A stretch of 64,000 nt of DNA, from positions 157,189,316-157,253,315 of the forward strand of contig JAVGWX010000002.1 in assembly GCA_036924085.1 (NCBI GenBank), read 5' to 3'. Numbering within the stretch: position 1 is the stretch's first letter; the number at the start of each line of letters is the position of its first letter. The notes beneath the pieces are model-generated. The model was not told the DNA's origin. It saw nothing but the letters and a program-made list of their open reading frames with translations, and did no database searches. This DNA is from Ariolimax columbianus. Its lineage: Eukaryota > Mollusca > Gastropoda > Stylommatophora > Arionidae. Position numbers and translations under genes: made by a program. This document shows, in pieces, positions 11,066-22,269 of the stretch.

Positions 11066-13320
11066 CACTAAAACCACATAGTAAAGAGAGACTACGTTAT
11101 TTGCTAAAACCACATAGTAGAGAGAGACTACGTTATTTGCTAAAACCACATAGTAGAGAGAGACTACGTTATTTGCTAAAACCACATAGTAGAGAGAGAC
11201 TACGTTATTTGCTAAAACCACATAGTAGAGAGAGACTACGTTATTTGCTAAAACTACATAGTAGAGAGAGACTACGTTATTTGCTAAAACCACATAGTAG
11301 AGAGAGACTACGTTATTTGCTAAAACCACATAGTAGAGAGAGACTACGTTATTTGCTAAAACCACATAGTAGAGAGAGACTACGTTATTTGCTAAAACTA
11401 CATAGTAGAGAGAGACTACGTTATTTGCTAAAACCACATAGTAGAGACTACGTTATTTGCTAAAACCACATGGTAGAGACTACGTTATTTGCTAAAAACA
11501 CATAGTAGAGACTACGTTATTTGCTAAAACCACATGGTAGAGACTACGTTATTTGCTAAAACCACATGGTAGAGACTACGTTATTTGCTAAAACCACATG
11601 GTAGAGAGAGACTACGTTATTTGCTAAAACCACATAGTAGAGAGAGACTACGTTATTTGCTAAAACCACATAGTAGAGAGAGACTACGTTATTTGCTAAA
11701 ACCACATAGTAGAGAGAGACTACGTTATTTGCTAAAACCACATAGTAGAGAGAGACTACGTTATTTGCTAAAACCACATAGTAGAGAGAGACTACGTTAT
11801 TTGCTAAAACCACATAGTAGAGAGAGACTACGTTATTTGCTAAAACTACATAGTAGAGAGAGACTACGTTATTTGCTAAAACCACATAGTAGAGACTACG
11901 TTATTTGCTAAAACCACATGGTAGAGACTACGTTATTTGCTAAAACCACATAGTAGAGACTACGTTATTTGCTAAAACCACATGGTAGAGACTACGTTAT
12001 TTGCTAAAACCACATGGTAGAGACTACGTTATTTGCTAAAACCACATGGTAGAGACTACGTTATTTGCTAAAACCACATGGTAGAGACTATGTTATTTGC
12101 TAAAACCACATGGTAGAGACTACGTTATTTGCTAAAACCACATGGTAGAGACTACGTTATTTGCTAAAACCACATAGTAGAGAGAGACTACGTTATTTGC
12201 TAAAACCACATGGTAGAGACTACGTTATTTGCTAAAACCACATGGTAGAGACTACGTTATTTGCTAAAACCACATGGTAGAGACTACATTATTTGCTAAA
12301 ACTACATGGTAGAGACTACGTTATTTGCTAAAACCACATGGTAGAGACTACATTTTTGCTAAAACCACATGGTAGAGACTACGTTATTTGCTAAAACCAC
12401 ATGGTAGAGACTATATTTTTGCTAAAACCACATGGTAGAGACTACGTTATTTGCTAAAACCACATAGTAGAGACTACGTTATTTGCTAAAACCACATAGT
12501 AGAGACTACGTTATTTGCTAAAACCACATGGTAGAGACTACGTTATTTGCTAAAAGCACATGGTAGAGACTACGTTATTTGCTAAAACCACATGGTAGAG
12601 ACTACATTATTTGCTAAAACCACATGGTAGAGACTACGTTATTTGCTAAAACCCCATAGTAGAGACTACGTTATTTGCTAAAACCACATGGTAGAGACTA
12701 CGTTATTTGCTAAAACCACATGGTAGAGACTACATTTTTGCTAAAACCACATGGTAGAGACTACGTTATTTGCTAAAACCACATAGTAGAGACTACGTTA
12801 TTTGCTAAAACCACATGGTAGAGACTACGTTATTTGCTAAAACCACATGGTAGAGACTACGTTATTTGCTAAAACCACATGGTAGAGACTACGTTATTTG
12901 CTAAAACCACATGGTAGAGACTACGTTATTTGCTAAAACCACATGGTAGAGACTACATTATTTGCTAAAACCACATGGTAGAGACTACATTATTTGCTAA
13001 AACCACATGGTAGAGACTACGTTATTTGCTAAAACCACATGGTAGAGACTACGTTATTTGCTAAAACCACATGGTAGAGACTACGTTATTTGCTAAAACC
13101 ACATGGTAGAGACTACGTTATTTGCTAAAACCACATGGTAGAGACTACGTTATTTGATAAAACCACATGGTAGAGACTACATTATTTGCTAAAACCACAT
13201 GGTAGAGACTACGTTATTTGCTAAAACCACATGGTAGAGACTACATTATTTGCTAAAACCACATGGTAGAGACTACGTTATTTGCTAAAACCACATGGTA
13301 GAGACTACATTATTTGTTAA
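11066..13320. repeat. Minisatellite, 36/32-bp unit, ~67 copies (2.25 kb)
   Basis: The unit is CTAAAACCACATRGTAGAGA plus (GAGA) CTACGTTATTTG. The 36-bp form (AGAGAGAGAC) fills 11066-11440 and 11600-11880. The 32-bp form, lacking one AGAG, fills nearly all the rest. Because 36 is a multiple of three and the unit lacks stops, both strands show artificial ORFs over the 36-bp blocks. Confidence 0.97.
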
Positions 13321-13974
13321 AGAAGCAAGACAAGAACACATTGATTGAGAAGTTCACAATATACGCTGATCAATGAACTGTTAGATTCACAACACAAAAT
13401 GCAAAAATTAAAATAGCATAATTCATAGCAAGGAGAGAAATGGATTGAATTGCTTGCAAAAGAGAGTAAAAATAAATTTTAAAATGTAGAATATAAAATG
13501 AAGAAATATTACAAAGAATTAACAGCATAGAATAAAGAAAAATCTAACACCGTTCAAAGCATAGTATAAAGTGCACTTGTTAAATAATGCATAAGCAATA
13601 AGAAATGAATTTTAATCCATGGGCAGAGGAGTTAAAAATAATTTTACAATTGCATAGTAAGGAATAAATTTAAATACAGAAAGAAGGAGTGAAAAAATTT
13701 CCAATATAAATTACCAATATACGTTTCTTTGCACAAATAAACAAATTAATTAAAAATGTTAAGATATATATATATATACATTGTGACCACACAAAAACAT
13801 TTCTTATTACTAGAAAAACAATCTAAAATAAGTAAACGTGAAAAGGAAACGAATGAAAAAATTTATGGTATGATTCTCCCATTTTTAGATTATTTTAAAA
13901 CATGTGATTCTCTACTGCCATATAGATGTGGTTATTTACCAGAGCGTGTGACGGGAAGGAAAGAATAGGTCAAT

Positions 13975-14135
13975 TGCACATCTATGCATACTGTAAAAGA
14001 TGGCTAAAAAAAGTTTTTTTTCTAGCAACCTCATTCAAAAACAATCTGCCAAAGAAACCACAAATGCTTTATTGCAGGCTTTCTAAGGAGACCAACTGTT
14101 GTGGTGGCCCTATACTCAGACCCTGAGTGGAAATG
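13975..14135 (+). repeat. Diverged interspersed repeat family I, copy 2
   Basis: TAGCAACCTCATTCAAAAAC, TGCAGGCTTTCTAAGGAGAC and CAACTGTTGTGGTGGCCCT parallel 6375-6545. Two overlapping 66-70 codon ORFs here have no recognisable product. Confidence 0.5.
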
Positions 14136-14274
14136 GGACATGAAGATGTGGTTATTTGGTAGATACACCATATAATGACTGTTTTTTTCTTTTACAAAAG
14201 TATATATTGTTTTTTGAGAGACAATTGCAAAAAAGATGACAAGTAATATTCAGAAATTGTTGGTATAAGGGCTG

Positions 14275-15010
14275 TGCCAATGACCCATGACCTTATGAGT
14301 TGGAGTTGTTCTGTTCTATTAGAAATCAATGTCATTATACTCTAGACAGACTCACAGGTACTCAGTCCTGCTCAGTAAATGGTGAAGAGTGTAGATAGTG
14401 ATGGTTCTTGTAGCTCACTGGTTTTACACATTCCTGCTTCATCCTCTCAGGTGCTCCTATTTGTGTATTATTTCAAAATTTAGCGATTTGTGCATTTCTG
14501 GTTTTTTCGACTGCAGTATTTTTATCCATGAAGCGGTTATTGATCAACTTTAGAATGTCCCCTCTTTCCATTGCCAATGTCCTCACTATGGGTGCTCAGG
14601 GGACGGCATGGGCTAGTAGCTAAGTGACACGGTTCACAATCCGAAGGTGGGGTTCGAACCCTATTACAGCACTGACCGTTACCCAGGGGAAGAAAACCTT
14701 TAGAAAAATTCAGGAAGAAGCAGACTCTTACATAAAATGCATGCCAGTCAGGTGCACTAGGCCGACAGGCGCAAAATAAAAAAACATAGTGCAACGGACA
14801 CCACCTTGGGGAATAGAGAAATTAGGCGAACATAAAAAAAAACCAAACAAACTACGGGTGTTCCAGAGGCCAAGATATAAGCTTCTTCATTCCCGCAATC
14901 CTGCAAACGTCAACATGAGCAGAACAGTATATCCACACAAGATACATAAATGTAAAGCCTCTATGTCCGTTTTCTACTTATGTCATAGTCAGCCTTTCTG
15001 TACTTTCTGA
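14275..15010 (+). repeat. Interspersed repeat copy 2 (unexpanded, carries SINE-B)
   Basis: The same ordered blocks as 3166-5000. Where copy 1 has the minisatellite, this copy has a single segment, GAGGCCAAGATATAAGCTTC plus TTCATTCCCGCAA. SINE-B is inserted at the CACTATGGGTGCTC motif. Confidence 0.72.
14598..14850 (+). mobile_element. SINE-B (tRNA-derived) copy with diverged 13-bp TSD
   Basis: The head looks like a tRNA: box A around 14609-14625 (GGGCTAGTAGCTAAGTG) and box B at 14651-14661 (GGTTCGAACCC). The body is about 180 bp and ends A-rich. Flanking direct repeats ACTATGGGTGCTC (14585-14597) and ACTACGGGTGTTC (14851-14863) differ at two places, so this is an older insertion. It sits inside the interspersed repeat at 14275-15010. 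Confidence 0.85.
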
Positions 15011-15496
15011 AGAAAGGACTGAGAGAAAAAGGTGATTATGGCACTCATTATAGAACGGTCTTGGGCAAAGTAGAGATGCAAAACTAAAACTTGCCAACTA
15101 AAACATTTCATTGTTGTGTAATAGAAAATAATGTAGCATAAACTGGGTATGTGAAGTATTTGAGTAAGGAAATCCCTCAAAAGTGTTCAAATTAATGGCC
15201 ACTTTGTTGTTCTGAAAATTGAACATAAATTTTACAATTGTGTTAGAAAAACAAAACAGACTTAGGGTCAGTTTTATTAATGTTTGATAATATAAAATTT
15301 AGGTTTTGTTTTAAATATGCAAGAAAACAGCACATCAAAAGTCATTAACTAAACTAAATGATTAATTAAGTATGTTATGTGTTTGAGTTGGATTTATTTT
15401 CATTGTAGATTTAAACAGTGTAATTCTATGTTATTTAAAAAAAAAAGTTTATTTATCTCCTTTTTTTTTGTGCCTCTGATTTTATACAGATGATTG

Positions 15497-15870
15497 GGTT
15501 GAATTGTTGGTTTTCTTCTCTTACTGTGCTTATGTAAAATTGAATTGTTGGTTTTCTTCTCTTACTGTGCTTATGTAAAATTGAATTGTTGGTTTTCTTC
15601 TCTTACTGTGCTTATGTAAAATTGAATTGTTGGGTTTTCTTCTCTTACTGTGCTTATGTAAAATTGAATTGTTGGTTTTCTTCTCTTACTGTGCTTATGT
15701 AAAATTGAATTGTTAGTTTTCTTCTCTTACTGTGCTTATGGAAAATTGAATTGTTGGTTTTCTTCTCTTACTGTGCTTATGTAAAATTGAATTGTTGGTT
15801 TTCTTCTCTTACTGTGCTTATGTAAAATTGAATTGTTGGTTTTCTTCTCTTACTGTGCTTATGTAAAATT
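15497..15870. repeat. Minisatellite, 41-bp unit, 9 copies
   Basis: The unit is TTGAATTGTTGGTTTTCTTC then TCTTACTGTGCTTATGTAAAA. Copies are nearly identical, with a one-base insertion in copy 4. Confidence 0.95.
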
Positions 15871-15989
15871 GTGTCTCAACTATTTTTATTTTTGAAAATT
15901 CTGCAAAAAATATTTGAGTGACATTAATTTGAAAAAAACATATATAGGTATTGATCAGTTACTGCATGAAACTTGCGTTATGGTAAAAA

Positions 15990-16275
15990 ATTCTTTGTCA
16001 GAAACAAAGGACAAATGAAAACAACTAATAAATCACAAAATAAACAAAGACAATGAACTTAGCAACTAGTATACAATACACAAGGTGGCAGCCATATTCA
16101 TCAGACTGTGACTGAGAATGTGTGAATCATGGTATGCCCCTTAGGACAAAGCAGGCCAAACAATAAATGAAAAAAATATGAACCACTGAGTATACTGCAC
16201 TAAGGCATAACACTACACGTACATATTTATCAAGAGACACATATATACATATAACAAAAGATATATATATACACA
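15990..16275 (+). repeat. Interspersed repeat family F, copy 1
   Basis: It shares with 48930-49230 AAATCACAAAATAAACAA, CAGCCATATTCATCAGA, TGAGAATGTGTGAATC, TTAGGACAAAGCAGGCCAAA and a closing ATCAAGAGACACATATATAC run. Confidence 0.75.
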
Positions 16276-16511
16276 TATGTGTACTGGTTAAGAAGTTCAT
16301 TGTCTTTATTTATTTTGTGATTTGTTTGCTGCTTTCGCTAGCTCTTTGTCCTTGATGATGGCCTTGAGACAGTAACGTAAGTTTAGTTTTTTTTCTGTCC
16401 TGCATTGGTAACTGAGCCATATCTAAATATGTTTGTTTTTTATCTACCTTTGACTTTCAATACAACAAAAGCTTCACTTTATTTGAAAAACACAGAAACA
16501 TAAGAAAAATT

Positions 16512-16548
<37 letters not shown>

Positions 16549-17285
16549 CCATCACAAACTATATATATATATATAAAATTAAGCAGTCTATATGATTTAG
16601 TAAATGCAGACAAGAATGAAAAACACTATAGTGTTTAAATGCTAGCAGATCATGCCATGTGATAGCCGTATGAAAAATATAACCATATGTTTCACTTACT
16701 TCTTGATTTGGCTGAACAAACATAGAAAATAAAATATCAATGGACTATTACAATCAATTTCAATAATTGTTAAACATCCCTAAAGTATTTATATCTATTG
16801 CGCTGCACGAACAAATTATACGCTATATAAATCCTACACTACACACAGAAGAAACCAACTATACCTGTCTACATGTAAAGTTTAGTTATATTTTGTAAGA
16901 TTTTTGGTAAATTTTGCAAGTGCAAGTTCTTACAATCAACTTGTGAGGTAGTTTAAAAAAAATGAACAAATCAATATTTGCTTATATTATTTTCTGCATT
17001 TTATTTATCCCATCTGCCCCTTCAAGCCTCCAATTTTTTGTATTTTGTTTTCAATAACCGGAGTCTCTGTACTTTTTAAAAAAAAACAATACTTTGAAGG
17101 ATACAGACTTTTGAATGTTTTGCTAATTATGAAAGACACTACATCACTACAATGACCCGATATGTGAATGAAAATCTTTGATTACATGGATTTCTGGTAT
17201 TCAAACAGGCATGTTAATGTCTTTTGCCAGGTAGCCAAAGGCTTCGGCTGTACATAGTAGGTATTTTAAAACTTCCTGCGGCTTA
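16276..17285. other. Intron with AT-rich filler around the G31 run
   Basis: Apart from the G31 run and a short (AT)n at 16560, nothing was recognised. Confidence 0.5.
16517..16547 (+). repeat. Homopolymer G31 followed by (AT)n
   Basis: Thirty-one consecutive G, then TCCATCACAAACTATATATA. It could form stacked G-quadruplexes on the plus strand, but the length may be an assembly or sequencing artefact. Confidence 0.85.
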
Positions 17286-17570
17286 CTAGCCCTGGGGAAA
17301 GGCACAAATAATTTGGGAAGATTTTTAACTATAATTTTTTTTATTTTTTCCGGGCAGTGACTGTTAGGCCTATTCTTCTTGATTTCTAACTGCCACAAAA
17401 TTGTTAACGTGTTCAACACTGAACACAGGAGTACGATCTCACTACCCAGAGATCAGGAGAATTTGTACCAGAAGATCCATGTGAAAAAATCCTGGTTTTC
17501 ACTATCATTCGAACCTGCTACCTCCAGCACCCGAGGTGGACACTTTATCTCGAGACCACTGAGTCTCCTA
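17286..17570 (-). mobile_element. SINE-D copy (tRNA-like end)
   Basis: It shares an ordered series of blocks with 49660-49933: AATAATTTGGGAAGATTTTT, the TTAACGTGTTC segment, GATCTCACTACCCAGAGA, and a tRNA-like end ATTCGAACCTGCTACCTCC (reverse box B). Copies are well diverged and no TSD was found. Confidence 0.65.
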
Positions 17571-18019
17571 ATCTTGTGAGGCATATTTCATTGTGTATAC
17601 TGTGAGAACGCATTGCAAGTGTGGATTATTCAGCCTGTATTGTAAAATTTAGGCTAAGTGAACTTGACTGCAGGGAATGGGATAGGTGCACCTAGCGTAA
17701 CAACAACGAAACCAATGATGTGACTGGTCTAACAAGCAGCCAGCATATTTTCTTCTGCTATGATGCACGATCTGAAAGTCTAGAGCAGAGGGTATACCAG
17801 GGGCAGCTTCAGATTATGTTTGCCAGACACATGCGCTCGCATTTGATTAATCAGTAACAAGCGTACACATATACTCTAGGATGCTGTATGACATGGGATG
17901 ATGGTGCTCGTCCTCATTGACAACAATGGATGAATTTAGTATAATTGAATACAAGAGCCTAACTTACTTGGTCTCTAGATATTGCGGAAATATGTCCCTC
18001 GAAGGCTTCAAATTCTAGT

Positions 18020-19165
18020 CTATTAAAATTAGGACACTGAATGACAGTGGGCTGGGTATAAAAAAGCCACAGACTTTATGATCATCTCGAGGGTCAGGGT
18101 ACTTGAACTGGCTGATGTGCCCGTAAGGGGCAGAATAGTGAGGAGGTACTTGGCAATTATGTTCTGATGTGGCACAGTGTAGGCTTAAGTGTAGCGAGCC
18201 AAACAACGCGCGGGTTTCCTTATCCACTCTGAGAAGCAAAGCCAATTGTAAGTATGGGCTATAACAGTGAGAGACTGATAAGTCTGCAATTATACAAAGA
18301 TCGAAAAACCACAATATTTGTGCAACTGTACGTCCCATGCAATAATAAGATCAATACTGAAGAGAGAAGTTTTTTTCAGAATCTATCAGATGTATTGTGT
18401 GGGGTGGATGAGAGGAACAACCTGGTTGTGATGGTGGACTTCAAAATAGAAAGTATGAAGTCATCAGAGGACGAATGTCTTGGATGTCACAGTGATTCTT
18501 CTCTAGAATGGAACACTAACAGGGAAGAACTTGTAAATCTGTGTCCCACACCCAGTCTGCTGATAATGAACACAGTCTTCCAACACAGTCACAGCCACAT
18601 TAAGGCATGGTATAGATGGAATGACACAGTAGAGTGCCCACAGATAGACTCATTTCTAATTTGACACAGACAAAGGTGTTTCATAACGGACTACAGTTAC
18701 CAAAAATGTGGGTGTGAATACCGATCACAACCTGGTCGTTATGACACGTTTCTCTCCAACATGGAACTGCCAGAAAAATGAGAAGACAAGCAAGATCACG
18801 AACCTCCAACAATTGAGAGACGAGTCTGTCAGGGTTTGTTTAAGCACTGCTATGAGCAAAATGTATAAAACAACAATGACAAAATCACTTGACCACAATG
18901 TGCGATAAATATGATATGCGTATCAGCACGCCTACGACGACAACTCTGAAGGTAGGCAAAACTCTGGGGCTGCTTAACTTGAGCATTCAGAACATGGCTC
19001 TCCAGCAGGCTCAGAGGGTTAGGTACCTGGACAACATTATCTTAGAAGATGGCAGGTGCAACAGAGAAATTGAGACCAGGTGCCAGAATTCAGCAGAAGT
19101 AGCTTATCAACTGATTCACAGCAACTTCCAACCAATCCTGTACTACAAGAGCCAAATATAGGTTA
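18020..19165 (+). pseudogene. RTE-like LINE: endonuclease plus C-terminal piece, RT core missing
   Basis: The endonuclease part reads GQNSEEVLGNYVLMWHSV, SERLISLQLYKDRKTTIFVQ, NLVVMVDFKIES (GDFN motif changed to VDFK), LVNLCPTPSLLIMNTVFQH and CPQIDSFLI. After about 250 bp the C-terminal VRYLDNIILEDGRCNREIET appears, so the reverse transcriptase core is deleted. Several stops show it is dead. Confidence 0.78.
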
Positions 19166-20619
19166 TGTCCAAAGCAAAAACTCCACCTGTGAAATGAGAT
19201 GTTTGTAAATCATTGTTGAGAAACACTGACATTTGCAAAAGGGTTGATTCCATTCCATGTTCAGACATGTGAGAATGCCCCCTGAACAGCTTCCTCTGCA
19301 AGCTTACAATGTCTGATGGTGTGATAGCAAGAGGGTGAATAAGGGGAAAGATGATGTAAAGACGATTTCCAAGCGACATGGGTTGATGACATCAGACCTG
19401 ACACATTTGCCCAGGAATGCCGACTTAGGTTCCCCACAATGTCTATCAGGACATAAATAGACCAATAGCAAACTCACTAACTAACTAACTAGCTAACTAA
19501 CTACATCAAAGAGGTGCAATTTGGAAAATGGTTCATAGAATTTACTGTATTACACCAAAGTATTCTTTTTATGCTCAGTCCCTTCCATTGCTGAAAGCCC
19601 TGATGACAGAGCATGACTTTTGTAGTTCCCGCAGTAGCTCAAAATGATTCTCTGACTGTCAGGTACCCATTTACAGCTGAGACTACTGTAACAAGCGGTC
19701 ATGAAGAAATCCACATCATTTCCAGTCATAGATAACTGAGTATGACGTGAATTGAACCTGGTATGTTGGGTTTGTAAGCCAAGATCACAAGCCCATGACC
19801 ACATACTCCTAATTTGTTATTTATATTTGTGTACTCAATTGTAATTGGTAATTTGTTGTTAATTTATTATTCACGTAACATTTCTTGTTTTCATATAGTT
19901 TTAATTGATTATTGATTGAGCACACATATTTTGAACTCGAGTGATTGACAGATATAGACGATTGATAAACTTTTAACTTCAAATTTTCATCTTTCGTTGA
20001 ATAGTGAAGTTGTGAAACTAAAATGTCCAACTGACTATTATTAGAACATTACAAACTCAAATCTGATCGACTATTTTTAAAATAATATGTTTTTAAATTC
20101 AGTCTAGGATGATCATTTCTATTGAACATAGAAAATTTATTTTAATATAAAGTAAGAAAAGCTATAGGAAAAATTGTGTTTTAACCGCACAAACTATTGT
20201 TAAGAAGACACCCACTGGGAAAGTGAAAAATTTTTAAATAATGGAATAAATGTAAATACTTTTGTTGTTGGTATGAGGAAAAATTAAATTGCATGAAAAA
20301 ATATGCAGCAGATATTAGTTGTTTGAGAGCTAGACGCACTGACCAATTTTCTAGACTATGAAGAGGATATGAAGGTGATTTGGAAAACAACAATAATTTA
20401 GGTTTTTAGGTTTTTAAACTACACACACACACAAGTCGGGAAAAAGCCTACATGACATTAGCATAATACTAACACAATTTGACAGCAAGTCTGACACTGC
20501 AGAAGTCAACTATACAAGACAAATTTTCATGTACAACTAAAGGGGTAGTGCATCTTTACAGAACAAAATCAGCTGCTAGTGAATCTAAGTTTTTAAAAAC
20601 GGTATGGTTTCAAAATATG
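19166..20619. other. Intron with nothing firm recognised
   Basis: It contains a short (CTAA)n at 19475-19502. Sequence near 19640-19800 ending GAATTGAACCTGGTATG has a faint reverse box-B look, but no second copy was found. Confidence 0.4.
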
Positions 20620-21955
20620 GTATACATCAGTTGTTGATTTGGGGCAAGAGGTGATACAATATGTGCATTCCTCTCTACGTTACATAAATGATTATGTAAA
20701 CACACTACCAATACAATGACATCAAAACTGATAGTAAAAGCTTCTTTTCTTATGTTAGAAATAAACAAAGAACGAAAGACAAAAATAATAAGTGATAATA
20801 AGGAGGCAGCTAATCTATTCAATCAGTACTTTAGCACAGTATACACAATAGAAAACTGCTCCAAGATCCCAGAGCAATAGATATTCTCCAAAGAGACATG
20901 GATACAGAGGAATTATGATCAATCTGTATTACAGAGGAAATAGTTTAAAAAAAATTGGAGCTGTTGAAAGTGGATAAATGTCCAGGGCAAGATGGTATTC
21001 ATCCAAAATTGCTGTTTGAAATTAGAAACCAACTAGCAAAACAATTGGCTATATTATGTTCTCAATCACTTGCAAAAGGGATTGTTCCAGGAGCTTGGAA
21101 AGATGCAGGAGTGATCCCCTTATTTAAAAAGGACAAAAAATCAGACCCAGCTAATTATAAACTGGTGAGTTTAACTAGCATAGTCTGTAAATTGTTAAAG
21201 ACAATACTCAAAGATAACATTGTAATGCATTTAGACAAATTTAATCTAATCAGAAATAGTCAGCATGGGTTTACTAGAGGGAGATCATGCTTAACAAATC
21301 TATTAGAATTCATAGAGGAGGTTACTAAAATGACAGATAAAGGGAAGCCAGTGGATGTTATTTATCTTGATTTTGCAAAGGCCTTTGATAAAGTACCTCA
21401 TCAAAGATTATTTAGAAAGTTAAAATCACATGGAATAGGTGGGGAAGTGGCCAAATGGATTGAAATTTGATTAACCGGAAGAAGGCAGAGGGTGGGCATA
21501 AATAAGGAGTACTGTGAGTGGTGTGAAGTAAAGACTGGAGTGCCACAGGGCACAGTTTTGGGACCAATTTTGTTCTTGATATATATAAACGATTTGGACA
21601 CTGATATCAGATCCATGATTGCAAAATTTGCTGATGACACAAAACTATGCAGTAGTGTCTCATCTAAAGCAGAAGTGGATATATTGAGGTCGGATTTATA
21701 TAAAATTCGAGAATCGTCTGCCTGCTGGCAAACAGAGTTTAAATATAAATAAATGTACAGTCATCCACATGGGTAGATCAAATATGGAACATAATTACAG
21801 AATGGGCGAGAACAATATTAGAATGATAGAAAAGGAAAGAGTCCTAGGGGTTAAAATAGATCATACAGGTAAAGTGAATGAGCAAGTCCAGATGTGAAAA
21901 ATGCAAATGCAATGTTAGGTATGATAAAAAGAAATATTAAACATTGGATAAACAA
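20620..21955 (+). pseudogene. CR1-like LINE fragment A (reverse transcriptase, broken)
   Basis: Fragments in order: FFSYVRNKQRTKDKN (linker), EAANLFNQYFSTVYT, then RT motifs KVDKCPGQDGIHPKLL, WKDAGVIPLFKKDKKSDPAN, HGFTRGRSCLTNLLEF, VIYLDFAKAFDKVPHQ, GVPQGTVLGPILFLIY and KFADDTKLC. Stops and frameshifts interrupt it (e.g. after KWIEI at 21470 and after FKYK at 21752). It ends abruptly near NIKHW at 21955, where an oppositely oriented RTE-like remnant begins. The element copies itself by target-primed reverse transcription; this copy cannot. Confidence 0.88.
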
Positions 21956-21959
21956 GGAC

Positions 21960-22140
21960 ATGCTTATATATTCCGCCCATTTGTTTGATATATCTTGCTC
22001 ATCAAGCAAGGCGTTTCCATGCATCCTCTACTTTGAGCTAGCCTTGTCATGTTTGAAAGTTGCTCTATTTCTGCATGCATAGCTCTTGTGTTGTGCTTCT
22101 ATTATCTTATATTTTGATTCTATCAACTGTTCTTTTGCAT
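21960..22140 (-). pseudogene. RTE-like LINE remnant: endonuclease-RT linker
   Basis: The minus-strand frame reads RATFKHDKASSK, stop, GNALLDEQDISNKWAEYI, resembling the G-x-LxxExxIxxRWxEYI linker of RTE-type LINEs. It abuts CR1-like fragment A on one side and leads into the 44-bp array on the other. Confidence 0.5.
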
Positions 22141-22269
22141 TTGGTACTTGTACGCACACCACACACACACACATATTATATATATATCCCAATGCCCAGT
22201 ACTCTTTATTCTGGTGTATTTTGCTCTGTCTCTTTCTAACGTCTAAAATGTCATCTGTCATCCACATTT

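Noticed and set aside
11057..11911. ORFs of 108-126 codons on both strands
   Set aside because: Direct translations of the 36-bp repeat; open on both strands only where units are 36 bp.
11066..13320. CRISPR-like look (short repeats in a regular array)
   Set aside because: The units are contiguous with no unique spacers, the host is a eukaryote, and there are no cas genes. It is a minisatellite. The same applies to the other arrays.
14609..14670. Possible tRNA gene (good box A and box B)
   Set aside because: It is the head of SINE-B, which recurs at 32.1 and 52.0 kb with a shared body and an A-rich end; no proper cloverleaf gene was seen.
18254..18664. 136-codon ORF as an independent gene
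   Set aside because: Its motifs are those of a LINE endonuclease with a degraded GDFN motif.
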